NCBI RefSeq assembly: GCF_018729255.1
Contig: NZ_CP076061.1
Location: forward strand, 62,001-126,000
DNA: 64,000 nucleotides
From: Cupriavidus sp. EM10
GTDB taxonomy: Bacteria; Pseudomonadota; Gammaproteobacteria; Burkholderiales; Burkholderiaceae
Direction: 5' to 3'
Shown: in pieces, positions 8,505-17,930 of the stretch
How positions within the stretch are numbered: the stretch's first letter is position 1
How the letters are laid out: every line of letters starts with the position of its first letter
The notes under the pieces: generated by a model
The model's database searches: none
Seen by the model: only the letters and a program-made list of their open reading frames with translations
What the model was told of the DNA's origin: nothing
Program-made: the position numbers and the translations under genes

Positions 8505-9517
8505 GCGGCAGGCTCCTTGCGTCCGGCCGGCATCGGCGTGCGCGCCAGGGTGAAGGCGTAGGCGGCCATGGCGACCTGATAGGCCAGCACCAGCAGCACG
8601 GCCGCGCCGAGCGGCCACATGAACAGCTCGCGGCGCGGCCGCCAGCTCAGCGTTTTTTCCCGGTGCGGCGTGACGCGGTCGAGCGTGGCATAGATCGACG
8701 CCAGCGCGGTCTGGTCGGTGCCAAAGAAGTAGCGCCCGCCCGTGGTGCTGGCGATGCGCTGCAGCATCTGCAGGTCTACCTTCTGCTCGCCGGTGGCGGC
8801 AGGGTCGCCAATACCCACGGTGTGGACCACCACGCCGCGCGCCCGGGCGATGTCGGCCGCCTGCGCGGGCGGCATGCGGCTGGCCGTGTCGTTGCCATCG
8901 GTCAGCAGGATCAGCACCTTCTCGGCGGCGTGGCTGTTGTCGAACATCTTGATGCCCAGGCCGATGGCGTCGCCCATCGACGTGCTGGCGCCAGCCATGC
9001 CGGGCACCATGTCGTCGATCAGCGTGCGCACCAGGGCATGGTCGAGCGTGAACGGCGCCAGCGGGTACGGCGCGTCGCCGAACACGATCAGGCCGATGCG
9101 ATCGCCGGGCCGGTGCGCCACGAAATCGCCGACCACCTGCCGCACGGCCCGCACGCGGGGCTCCACGGCGCCGACGGGCGTCTTGAAGTCGGCAGTATCC
9201 ATCGACAGTGACAGGTCGAGCGCCAGCAGCAGGTCGCGCACCGGCTCGCTCTTGTAGACCGGGGGCTCCAGGAACTGCGGACGCGCCAGTGCCGCCACCA
9301 CCAGCGCCCAGGCCAGCGGGGCCAGCAGGTGCTGCGCCAGATTGCGGCGCGGCACGTGGGCACCAGCGGCCGGCTGCAGCCCGGCGGCACTGGCCACTTC
9401 GCCAAAGAACGGCAGCCGCACCGAGGCGCTGGTTTCGCGATAAGGAGGCAGCCACCACCACACCAGCAGCGGCAGTGGCAACAGCAAGAACAGCCAGGGA
9501 TAGGCGAACGCGATCAT
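8501..9517 (-). CDS. batA: VWA domain membrane protein (BatA-like)
   Basis: 338 residues with two N-terminal membrane helices, a VWA domain and a C-terminal helix (near residue 310). The metal-ion-dependent adhesion site is intact: DLSLSMD (DxSxS), the Thr/Ser region GASTSMGDAIG, and LLTDGNDT. BatA proteins stand in operons with MoxR ATPases and DUF58 proteins and are linked to aerotolerance or envelope-protein maturation. The start codon overlaps the preceding DUF4381 stop (ATGA, 9514-9517) and the stop overlaps the next VWA gene, so the four genes look co-translated. Confidence 0.88.
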   Translation of the reverse strand: MIAFAYPWLFLLLPLPLLVWWWLPPYRETSASVRLPFFGEVASAAGLQPAAGAHVPRRNLAQHLLAPLAWALVVAALARPQFLEPPVYKSEPVRDLLLALDLSLSMDTADFKTPVGAVEPRVRAVRQVVGDFVAHRPGDRIGLIVFGDAPYPLAPFTLDHALVRTLIDDMVPGMAGASTSMGDAIGLGIKMFDNSHAAEKVLILLTDGNDTASRMPPAQAADIARARGVVVHTVGIGDPAATGEQKVDLQMLQRIASTTGGRYFFGTDQTALASIYATLDRVTPHREKTLSWRPRRELFMWPLGAAVLLVLAYQVAMAAYAFTLARTPMPAGRKEPAA

Positions 9518-10001
9518 CCGGACGGCGCCTGATGTTCGGCGATCCAGCGGCGGCAGGCCGTCGCGGTATCACTGGCCTGCTGTGCCGGCCAGTGTCCCAG
9601 CGCCGAACGGTCCAGGTATTCGGCTTCAATCAGCGCGGCCAGCGGCGGCACGGCATCCGTTGCGCGGCCGGCGGAAGCACGCAGGAAATCGCGCCAGGAC
9701 GCCCCCGACAGCCCCGCCACGGCCCCCGCGGCCAGGCGGCCAGCGCGGTGCGCTTGAGCAGTTCCGCCAGCGCAAGCAACGCCTGCGCACGATCCGGGCC
9801 ATCGGCAGCCAGACCGGCCTGCAGGCGCCCCAGTTCCCTGAGCGCGGCGCGCCGATAACGATTGGCGCGCCAATGCCGCCATATGCGCCAGCCCAGCCAC
9901 AGCAACGCGCCGAGCACGCAAAGGCCGACCACGAGCCAGCCCACCGTCTGGGGCCACCAGGACGGCGGGGGCGGCGTGACAATATCGGCCAGGTCGTTCA
10001 C
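9514..10001 (-). CDS. DUF4381 membrane protein of the Bat operon (frameshifted as read)
   Basis: The N-terminus (VNDLADIVTPPPPSWWPQ, then one membrane helix and an Arg-rich amphipathic stretch) and the C-terminus (AVAGLSGASWRDFLRA to the end) are in different frames. Adding one base in the C5 run at 9723-9727 joins them into a 162-residue protein of normal DUF4381 size. I take this as a probable base-call deletion; a real mutation is possible. The start is GTG at 10001 with GGAGGG eight bases upstream. The stop overlaps batA as ATGA. DUF4381 proteins lie between DUF58 and BatA genes, but here nothing of DUF58 or MoxR precedes it. Confidence 0.75.
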
Positions 10002-10040
10002 CGTGCGGACCCTCCCCTTGGCGCGCCAGACCGGCGGCAT

Positions 10041-10184
10041 GTGGGCAGGTTACGCGCTACGGCGCCGGATTCGAATTCAGAGTTTTAGGCGACTATGTTT
10101 AGTGATTTAGGCGAATTACGATGACGGACGCCACGCCCCCAGGGCGGTTGTGCGACGCATCATTGCTGCGTGGTCGGAACCCTG
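10041..10184. other. Junction between truncated Bat operon and T6SS module
   Basis: 144 bp with no convincing gene. About 55 bp of AT-rich sequence (10070-10125) stand out from the GC-rich surroundings. The region separates the first preserved Bat gene from the 3' end of the Tle1-like gene. The usual upstream Bat partners are not found on either side, so this may be the edge of an insertion or rearrangement. I see no clear target duplication or terminal inverted repeat. Confidence 0.4.
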
Positions 10185-11656
10185 TCACGCATTTGCAGTG
10201 GCTTCCAGCACCACTACTGGAGCAGCCGGTGCCCCGCAAGCAATGATCTCGCGCGGGCGCAGATACCCGCTGCTATCGATGCGAAGAAAGCCGGCACGCG
10301 AGTCATGCACGTATCGGTCGAAGAACCGGATCAAGTCAGGCGACAGCTCCGGCGGCTTGAGCCAGGCATCCCAGTAGGCCGCCTCCTGCTGCGTCAGCGG
10401 CTGGTTCAGTGGGCTGCGCTGGCCATCGGTGGCAGACACCTGGCGGTTGTATTCGGCGCGGTCGCTTTTCCACAGTTGCGTCAGGTATGCCCGCCAGTTG
10501 AGCGTGTCCGTATCGACCCGCATGCGCTCGTGGTAGTCGAGGATCCTCTGCAGCTCCTGCTGCACCACGGGGTCGGTGCATCGCACGCCGTCATAGATCT
10601 GGCACGGGTTCTTGCCATATCGCACCTTCAGCCAGCCGTAGAACAGCCGCATGTGCTGGAACACCTGATCCTCCAGCGAATTGCCTGTACCCAAGGCGCG
10701 CATGTAGGCGTCGAACAGCGACTTGACTTCCGCGTCGTACTTGAACAGCTCTCCGACGGAACCTGGCAAGCTGTCGGGCGGCGTGAAAGGAACCCCGCAC
10801 AAGGCAGCTTCCAGCCGCATGCGGTTGAGCGCGATCCGCGCAAGCAGATCGGAGCGTGCCTGCTCGTCAGGCCGATATCCGCCGCCAATGTCGGAGTGCA
10901 CGCCGGGGAATACCAGTTCCTCGTGGGAGACGTGCTCGCTGCTCAGTCGCGTGAGGGGGAAATAAGCGCGGAGTTCATGACCGGAGACGATGTGGACGCA
11001 TCGCTCCACGTGCTCCGGCACATGCACGCGCATGTCGGTGAGGTTATTTGCCGGGAGCCCGACCGATTCGACGGTGTCGAAAAGGCCGAGGAAGCGGAAG
11101 TGCAGCGGTGCGGATTCGCCGTCCAGCGCCGTCTTGCAGGGCCAATGCGGTCGGCCGTCCTTCATCGTGCATTTGGCGAGCAGCCGGTTCACGAAGGCTC
11201 GCGCCAGGGTCGCGCCACGGGAGAAGCCGAAGACGGCGATGTCGATGCGGGTGACGCGGTGGTTACGAGTCAATTCAAAACGAAAATCCTTCTCGGCTGT
11301 AGAGAGACGGACGTCGCTGCCGAGACCTGTGCCGCCACCGAGCGCTTCGCTGTCTCGAAGTCGCTCCCACCAGTTGGGATCGCTGGCGTTGAGCGGTGTG
11401 CCTACGCCGGGATAGTAAAATTGCCAACTAGCGGTTCTTCGTTCTTGATATGGCCTTCATGCAACCTGGCGATGTTTGACATCTTATGAACGGGCCTATC
11501 TGCTTCCAGATTGTTTCCCGTGCCATCGAAGAAGAAGCTGAACCATGGTTGCTGCTCGCAAGTAGCGCACACTGCAAAGTCCTCGCCGTACAGTTCGGTC
11601 ATGGTCTGCACCGTTTTTGCGAATGCCTCATGGCTGTCTGTAAGCCAGTCTTGCAT
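10185..11656 (-). CDS. Tle1-like T6SS phospholipase effector (DUF2235), frameshifted as read
   Basis: A predicted antibacterial lipase with an alpha/beta-hydrolase DUF2235 fold. The start (MQDWLTDSH) leads into FSFFFDGTGNN, the usual first motif. After about 75 residues the frame is broken near 11428; one extra base restores YYPGVGTPLNASDPNWWERL and then the rest, giving about 490 residues. The nucleophile elbow is intact (VFGFSRGAT, S146), as are the Asp region (LGLFDTVES) and the His region (FPGVHSDIGGGY). It starts two bases after the DUF3304 stop with GGGAG seven bases upstream. It lies at the end of the vgrG operon, so VgrG and the DUF4123 protein are its likely carrier and loader. Only the N-terminal 84 codons and the C-terminal 362 are open as written. 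Confidence 0.85.
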
Positions 11657-11658
11657 TA

Positions 11659-12170
11659 TCAGTCTCCCTTTTGGCGCATGACTCGGGGCCCGGCAAAGAA
11701 CAGTTTGTCCACACGTGGATTTCTGGCGCCTTGAGGGTGGTCTCCTGGAATAAACTCAGCCTCGACCTCGCGGTCTGGGAAGAATCTGACAATAAGATAG
11801 CTGTGACGGCTGGTACTTTCTGATACCTCTCCAGCCACGACGACCTCTCGGCTAAAGGTTTTCCATTCCGACTCCAGTTCCTGACGCCCGCCTACACGCC
11901 AGACCACCCTTACGGTCTCCCCCACGCCCGGCATCAAACCACAGCAGATTCTCCCGGTCGTGCCGCCTCTGGAAATTCCGCGAGTTGAGTGCTGCCAACG
12001 CCCGTGCGATTGCCATCTATCGTTCGAATCCAGAAATCGAAGATAAAGTCCTCGGTATAATTCGCACCCCACGCGGACGCCTCCACCCACCCGCTAGTCT
12101 TCCCCGCCGCGCAACCACCCAACATCACCACCAACAGCAGCGTGGTCGCCGCCTTCATCAGTCGCCTCAT
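11659..12170 (-). CDS. DUF3304-type lipoprotein, putative Tle1 immunity protein (frameshifted as read)
   Basis: A signal peptide with lipobox MLGGC is followed by WGANYTEDFIFDFWIRTIDG and, after a break near 11970, GRICCGLMPGVGETVRVVW. The paired Cys motif followed by a basic beta strand is typical of DUF3304. One added base (AGAGG to AAGAGG on the coding strand) gives 170 continuous residues. The lipobox predicts a periplasmic or outer-membrane location, which fits neutralising a periplasm-targeted phospholipase. The start overlaps the DUF4123 stop (ATGA, 12167-12170). It is distantly related to the six tandem genes at 29-34 kb. The immunity role is inferred from position and lipidation. Confidence 0.75.
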
Positions 12171-13573
12171 GCCTGTCCTCTCCCAGCTCGATCAAATTTC
12201 TTTCCGTCTTTGTGCATCGTGGCGCTCTGCAAATACCTTCCGATGCTAATTTCCAGCACACCGGCGCCGCGTTCCGCGGGAAGCTCCCCTTGGACGACGA
12301 GCTTTACCTGGCGCAGATTTGTGATGAAGCGACCGGGCGAGTACTCGTGGGGCTCGACCCAGTGCAGCTTTAGCTCACCGCCGGGCAATGGCGATACCAC
12401 GGCGTCTTTTGTGACCGCTGTCTCGCGATAGCGGCTGCCATCGATGTGCCCCATGAACTGCCGTGGCACGTCCCGCCTAGCTGGAAAGTCGAAGAACACG
12501 CCGGTCAGGGGTGCGCCGGTGGCATTGACGACGCGAGCGCAAAGCGTGACCTGCCCCGCCTTGCCTAGCGCCGCATGCAACACGCTTGTTGCCTGGGCGT
12601 TGATCCGCTGCTGCGCTGTCTGGGCCAGCTCGGCCCATACATCGAGAGGAACATCCCGATACGCCTGCGCGAGCGGCCGGCTTCGCATCGATGTGTCGGT
12701 CAGCAGTGCCTGGAGCGCGGGATGGTGGTCGTAGTCGACCTTGTAGCGCTGGCCGTAGACGACGAACGTCGCAATGTCCGCCTTGGTGGTCAAGCCATAG
12801 CCAACTGCCCGGCTCACCAGCGGCACAAGTTCGGCCAAACTGGCGCGCTGGGAGATTTCGGTTGTCTGGCCCAGCCGGCATTTCTGCAGCCACGCATGCA
12901 ACTGCATTGGCATGGCTGCGCGCTGCAAGGCATCCACGACGTCGGCAGGCACCGGGAACGCATCCCACGCAGCAGGCACAGCCGTGCCATCACCCTCCAG
13001 TTCCACGAGCGTGCCGCGCAGGCTCAGCGTCCACCACGCATGAATCGGTCCGAACATATGGCGGCGGGTGGCCTCCGGAAGCTTCTCGTGCAGGACTTGC
13101 AGATGCGATGGCTGATAGAAGAAGAACCACGCATCCTCGTCATCCGGCCCCAACCGCGCGTGGAGAAGGGTCTGCAGATGTGCGACCAGTGTGCCCATGT
13201 CGTGCGGCGACCAGATCCAGGTCAGGTGCGCGGGATCGTACCCGGCCCGGTTCAAGAGCCGGACGAACGCGTCGGCCGCTGTGGGGTGGCGGTCAGAGAA
13301 GCTGCTGGAGGTCAGGGGCCCAGTGCTCCGAAGGTCCGGCATCGCCAGCAGGACGGGGCCGGTCGCCTCAAGAAGGTCAAGGCCCGAGCCCGCATACAGC
13401 GGCATCCGTTGCAGCGATTCCAAGCACTTGCCACGCGCCTGCCGTTCGATCTGCCACAAGGCGGACGGATCGACCATGGCGTACAGATTCACTACCGCGC
13501 TGCCTGCCAGAAGGTCCCGATGCTTGGCGCGGAAACGTTCCAGTATTGCGTTTTCGTAATCGAGATAGGCCAT
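12167..13573 (-). CDS. DUF4123 protein, T6SS effector chaperone/adaptor
   Basis: 468 residues. The N-terminal third matches the DUF4123 pattern (LYAMVDPSALW, GPVLLAMPDL, WIWSPHDMGTLVAHLQ, FFFYQPSHLQVL). DUF4123 proteins (Tap/TEC) load effectors onto their cognate VgrG. The C-terminal part (about residues 330-460) is beta-rich and may be the partner-specific domain. The ATG shares one base with the vgrG stop (TGATG, 13571-13575), and the stop overlaps the DUF3304 start. Its place between vgrG and the effector is the canonical arrangement. Confidence 0.88.
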   Translation of the reverse strand: MAYLDYENAILERFRAKHRDLLAGSAVVNLYAMVDPSALWQIERQARGKCLESLQRMPLYAGSGLDLLEATGPVLLAMPDLRSTGPLTSSSFSDRHPTAADAFVRLLNRAGYDPAHLTWIWSPHDMGTLVAHLQTLLHARLGPDDEDAWFFFYQPSHLQVLHEKLPEATRRHMFGPIHAWWTLSLRGTLVELEGDGTAVPAAWDAFPVPADVVDALQRAAMPMQLHAWLQKCRLGQTTEISQRASLAELVPLVSRAVGYGLTTKADIATFVVYGQRYKVDYDHHPALQALLTDTSMRSRPLAQAYRDVPLDVWAELAQTAQQRINAQATSVLHAALGKAGQVTLCARVVNATGAPLTGVFFDFPARRDVPRQFMGHIDGSRYRETAVTKDAVVSPLPGGELKLHWVEPHEYSPGRFITNLRQVKLVVQGELPAERGAGVLEISIGRYLQSATMHKDGKKFDRAGRGQA

Positions 13574-15909
13574 CAGAGCACCAGCTTTGCGAATGGGGTG
13601 CCGGATTGGCTTTCACGCAACGCACATTGCGTGGCTTCGGGTTTCGGCAAGACCAGCAGGTCACCCGGCAACGATGAGGGGCCCTCCTTGCAGAACGCGA
13701 CGGCCTTCCAGGTGCGCTCGCCGCGCGTTCCATCCTCGATGCCGGTCGCCGTCATGCGCAGGTAGGATCCACCGCACTTGAGCACCAGTTCCTTGCTGGC
13801 CTCGATGACGACACGCCCGTTGGCGCTGCGAAGGGTCATGTCCTGTTCCGATGCCAGCGACATCGCATCGCTCTGCGCCTGGATCTGGACGGCGCCCTTC
13901 GCCGCGAACAGCTTGACACCGAGTTTGTGCGCAAACATCGAAATCCGCTCGCCGGCGGCCACCGTGAAGCGCTTCATGGCATGCACATGGCAGCCACCAG
14001 ATGCGCTCATGCTCACGTCCTTGCCAGCCGACACCATGACGCGGTCCGGTGTCGCCAGGCCGATGCCGTTGGGGGCCGACAGCGCAAGCACGGCGCCCTT
14101 CAGACTCTCCAGCTGTTGCCTCAGCCACTGGTTCTCGGCCTTCAGGTCCGCGATGTCAGCCTGCGCGACCGATGCGGCCGCAGCCAGGCGATCGGCCTCG
14201 GATTGCGTGCGTCCAAACTGCTCGCTTGCTGCCTGCGTGTCCGCCTGCGCTCCGACGGCGCGGGCTTGCTTGTCTGCCGACAGCAGAAGCCCTTCCCCGG
14301 CGCGCACACTGCCCTTGAGATCGGTGCGGAGTTCGAAGCCCCCGCCGCGCTGCTTTCCGCCACGATCTACCAGGTAGCCAAGGTTCAGTTGCGTCTTGCC
14401 GCCGTATTCCGTGGACAGCTTGATGCCTTGCTGTCCTTCCCAGTCCTCCATACGCAGCTTGTTGTTGCTTTGCGTCCGAATGACGTTGCGCGACAGCCAC
14501 CTGTCCCGACTGGTGATGGGGTCGCTCTGCAGGCTGTTGTGCATCGCATGCGCGATATACGGACGGTTGGGATTGCCGTCGTGGAAGGCGATGGCCACCT
14601 CGGTTCCATCGATCAGCGGGAAGTGAAAGCCGGTCTGCAGCGCACCCGCGAACGGCTTGGCCAGGCGAAGCGGCACGCTTTCGCCGCCCTTCGGCCACTC
14701 ATCGAAATCCAGGTCAAAGCGCACCGTGTAGTGCCCGTCCTGGGTCAGATAGGCATATTTGTATCGGCTGGGAGACGTGATGCGTCCGCTGAGCGTCCCG
14801 GCAATGCGAGGCCATCGGGATTCGTCGATCGGCAGGCGGAAGCGACGGTGCGACGGAATCGCCGAATAGGTATTTCTATAGGCCTGGTCGCGCGCGCCGG
14901 TGTGGAGCACCTCTATGACGACCTGGCCATCTGGCGCATCGGGCAGCGCCTGATCCATGCGAAGAATGCGCGCCGGGCGCAACTCCAGGACATTGCTGTC
15001 GCCCGTGTAGACGATCTGCCCGGCAATCGCCGCCTCGTGACGCAACTGGGCCTCCCATTTCGCGCCCGCCTGGTCGGGATGGTGGGTACCGTAGGCGCAA
15101 GACTCGCCATAGGTAGTCTTGTCCTTTCGGGCGACGTTGGCCTGCGCCTTGAAGCGTTCCCAGGACGAATCCGGGTTGTAGTCGGCCGCCGAGAACGATT
15201 CGGGTACGGTCGTCGCATGGGTGCGGATGCTGTGGACGGCCTCCACACCCGATTCCAGGCCGGACGTTTCCCGATACGGCACCACTCGCTGCGGCTGGTA
15301 GATGTAATGATCGATATCGTCGGCGAACACGACCGCATCGCCGAATGTTCCCGGCACGAAGTAGCAATACAGCCCTTCCTGCTCCATCAGCAGCCGGATG
15401 TAGTCCCAATCGGACAATTCGTACTGCAGGCGGAATCTGTGCTTCGTGTATTGCCGCCGCGTTCTGAACGCAAAGTGATGGCCATTCAGGTCATGGCGGC
15501 GCAGGATGGCTTCGATGATCTGTGGCGCGGTCTTCCGCTGGTAGATTCGGCTGCGCCTCGTCAGGCCCAGTCGGGCAACCAGCGGTACGACGACCATTTC
15601 GTAGGTGCAGCCGTCTCGCGTCTGGCCGATTCTTGAGAAGGCTGAAATCCAGCCGGCAAACTTGCGCGGCTCGCTGTCGTCCGCATCGATCACGAACGCT
15701 GCGTCCCGGTTCAGGTAATCGGACCGGTCGAGATCGTCGGCGTGCGTCAACCGCACCGTCACACGGTACGGCATGCCCAGGCGTTCGTGAGCCTTGAACG
15801 ATACGACCGACAGCCCTTTTGCACTGGGCGATCCGGGTACTTCCAGACGGTAGGACTGCCTTCCCGTCAATGAATGGCGGGCGTTCAGCCCGTCTGCCAC
15901 CTCAGCCAT
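13573..15909 (-). CDS. vgrG: T6SS spike protein VgrG with DUF2345 extension
   Basis: 778 residues. The gp27-like part is recognisable from YRLEVPGSPSAKGLSVVSFK and FRLQYELSDWDYIRLLMEQEGLYCYF. The gp5-like OB segment has HYTVRFDLDFDEWPKGG and PLIDGTEVAIAFHDGNPNRP. A helical stretch (about 560-610, ADIADLKAENQWLRQQLES) leads to a C-terminal DUF2345 repeat region. The ATG at 15909 has GGAGGGG about nine bases upstream and is preferred over one 45 bases earlier. No structural T6SS genes (tss, hcp, clpV) are in the window, so this is an orphan vgrG island that must use an apparatus encoded elsewhere. Confidence 0.93.
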   Translation of the reverse strand: MAEVADGLNARHSLTGRQSYRLEVPGSPSAKGLSVVSFKAHERLGMPYRVTVRLTHADDLDRSDYLNRDAAFVIDADDSEPRKFAGWISAFSRIGQTRDGCTYEMVVVPLVARLGLTRRSRIYQRKTAPQIIEAILRRHDLNGHHFAFRTRRQYTKHRFRLQYELSDWDYIRLLMEQEGLYCYFVPGTFGDAVVFADDIDHYIYQPQRVVPYRETSGLESGVEAVHSIRTHATTVPESFSAADYNPDSSWERFKAQANVARKDKTTYGESCAYGTHHPDQAGAKWEAQLRHEAAIAGQIVYTGDSNVLELRPARILRMDQALPDAPDGQVVIEVLHTGARDQAYRNTYSAIPSHRRFRLPIDESRWPRIAGTLSGRITSPSRYKYAYLTQDGHYTVRFDLDFDEWPKGGESVPLRLAKPFAGALQTGFHFPLIDGTEVAIAFHDGNPNRPYIAHAMHNSLQSDPITSRDRWLSRNVIRTQSNNKLRMEDWEGQQGIKLSTEYGGKTQLNLGYLVDRGGKQRGGGFELRTDLKGSVRAGEGLLLSADKQARAVGAQADTQAASEQFGRTQSEADRLAAAASVAQADIADLKAENQWLRQQLESLKGAVLALSAPNGIGLATPDRVMVSAGKDVSMSASGGCHVHAMKRFTVAAGERISMFAHKLGVKLFAAKGAVQIQAQSDAMSLASEQDMTLRSANGRVVIEASKELVLKCGGSYLRMTATGIEDGTRGERTWKAVAFCKEGPSSLPGDLLVLPKPEATQCALRESQSGTPFAKLVL

Positions 15910-16133
15910 GCGTAACGCCCCCCTCCGTTCGTTGAGGCAGGAGGCGGCGACCATGCATGCCGTGACGCCGTGTCCTGCGCGCCAAACGGTAATCGATTCG
16001 CGGGGGTGCGATATTGACCTGCTTCAGCATTCGCGCGCGTCGGCGACTTGGCCGAAGAACAGGTCTCCACGTGACAGAGTCGACTTAGCGAAATCGCCAG
16101 AAGGACGCGCTCGACGGATTTGCACTCAGGCGC

Positions 16134-17782
16134 TCAGTGCAGGTCCAGGTCGGCATAGGCTGCTGTCGTGCTGGCCGATGCGTGCCCAAGCTGGCGTTGC
16201 ACCGTCTTGCGGCCGACGCCCCGGGCCAGCGCGTGGGCGCCGGCTGTGTGCCGCAGCCAGTGCGCGCTGGCCTGGGCAAAATGCGAGGCCGCGCCGGGAT
16301 CGGTATCGGCTAGCGCCCGTCCCGCACGCATGAAACAGCGCTTCCAGATCGCCGCGACCTGGGCCACCGATAGCGGCGTTTCATCGCCCTCCCGCAGCAC
16401 GCGGCCGATCAGCGGGATGTCCGCCGGCAGCCGCTCGATGTCGCGCCCCAGGCCGCGCGCCTCCATGTGATCGCGCAAGGCATCGATCACGGTTTCGGGC
16501 AAGGCATTGGTGCGGGGGCGGTTGCCCTGCACCTGCAGCCGCCAGCCATCGGCCTGCGAGAGTTGGCCCACCGTCGACTGCGCCTGCTCCGATACGCGCA
16601 GTCCCGTGGCATGGACCAGCCGCAGCATGAACTGCAGCCGCACCGTGCGCGGATCGTCGGCTGGCAGCCCGCCTACGTATTGCCGAAGCAGTTGCCATTG
16701 CGCCCGGTTGAGGCTGCGCCCGGCCTGGATGCGCGGCGCAGCCACTTCGGCCGGCGCCGCCGATGCGAACGGGTTGACGCGCAGGTGCCCGTGCCGGGCC
16801 AGCCAAGCGCATAGCGTCTTCAGGATCTTGACTGCGTGGCCGATGCTGGACGGCGCCAGCGGGCCCTCGAACGGCCGCCAGTCGTGGCGGCTCCGTGGCG
16901 TACCGCGTCGTCCTACCCATTGCGCGGCCGGTTGCGGATCGGCGAGGAAAGCGCGGTAGGCGTCGCAGTCGTCGGCGTCCAGCGTTGCCAGCGTCTTGCC
17001 GCGCACGAACACGGTCCAGAGCAGCAGGCGCTCGGCCTGCGCGCGATAGGCACGCCAGGTATGGCTGCCTTCGGGGCCATATTCGCCCAGCCAGGCCTGG
17101 ATGGCGTGCACATCGTGCTGCGCGGCGGGGTGCGTCAGCGATTCGAGCGGAGCCAGCGCGGGCGTATCGACAACGTCGCCAACGTCTATAACGTGGGCAT
17201 GATGTGGTGCCAGCGCATGCGCACGCAGCCATGCCTCGATTTCGCGGGCGGTGGCTTCGCCGATGCCACGGGCGTGCCGATACCAGGTTCGCGCGTCGGC
17301 CGCCACGGCTGCGCGCAGGGTGCCCAGCGTCGCCAAGCCAGCCTCGACAAGGCGGCCGGCAACGGCAGGCGTGAACCAGCCGGCCACGGCATCGCCGGGC
17401 ATCGGCCGAAGCAGCAGCAGCGGCTGCAGCGCATCCAGCGCCCGCAGCAACTTGCGCTGGCGCGTCTGGCGCGCGCTGGCGGACTCTACCGCCGGCGGCA
17501 CGATCATCGCCAGCCAGGTTTTTCTGTGAGGATGGCGGATTCGCCGTCGGCGCGCGGACGCGTGGCCAGCCGCTTCACGCCGCGCGCCAGTTCTGTCTCG
17601 ATCCAGGCCAGTGTGGTGCGGGCCTGGCGCAGGTCCAGATCCGGTGTCAGGTAGCGCGTGGCCAGCCGGCCGAGGTCAAGGCCCTGCAGGTAGCCACGGT
17701 AATAGGCAAGGTGATGCGGCCCAAGCAGGCGCGCCGGAGCCACCGGCGCGCGCTGCCGCCGGCGAGGTGAGGCTGAAGACAA
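16134..17782 (-). CDS. Tyrosine recombinase/integrase with DUF3701-like N-terminus (frameshifted as read)
   Basis: The C-terminal domain is a tyrosine recombinase: ATGLRVSEQ (catalytic Arg), HWLRHTAGAH (HxxR), LGHAS and the nucleophile Tyr in TTAAYADLDLH. An N-terminal segment in another frame (ARLLGPHHLAYYRGYLQGLD, then TLAWIETELARG) is the usual opening of DUF3701 integrases. The joined span is short of a multiple of three by one base; an extra base in the run at 17520-17524 gives a continuous protein of about 549 residues. As written, the second part could instead start at ATG 17507 inside the first stop (ATGA). The 5' start is uncertain (TTG at 17782 chosen). It lies just behind the vgrG module and may mark an island, but no att site was recognised. 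Confidence 0.7.
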
Positions 17783-17860
17783 GGAGATTGCGGTGAAAAG
17801 GCGAAGGGCGCGATGATACCCGATGGGAATGTTGGTCCCTTCTGCCGCTTGTTTGCTCCT

Positions 17861-17881
17861 CTCTCCCATTGCATGGGAGAG
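17861..17881. other. Short hairpin between integrase and sensor kinase genes
   Basis: CTCTCCCAT and ATGGGAGAG form a perfect nine-base stem around a three-base loop. It lies downstream of the sensor kinase stop and has no strong T run. It resembles small interspersed hairpins found between genes in GC-rich beta- and gammaproteobacteria and could help end or stabilise the two-component transcript. Confidence 0.45.
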
Positions 17882-17930
17882 GGGAGAAAATCGGGCTAGC
17901 ACTGTTCGACCGCAGCCGGCAATCGCACCC

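Noticed and set aside
6909..9629. A 906-codon reading of the VWA-TPR gene starting upstream in batA
   Set aside because: The first 375 codons run through batA in the wrong frame. The ATG at 8504 overlaps the batA stop as ATGA and begins the real protein.
17504..17507. Integrase as two separate overlapping genes (ATGA)
   Set aside because: The overlap looks like coupling, but the total span lacks exactly one base, the break sits beside an A/T homopolymer and the joined protein has the expected domain order. A split pair is possible but less likely.
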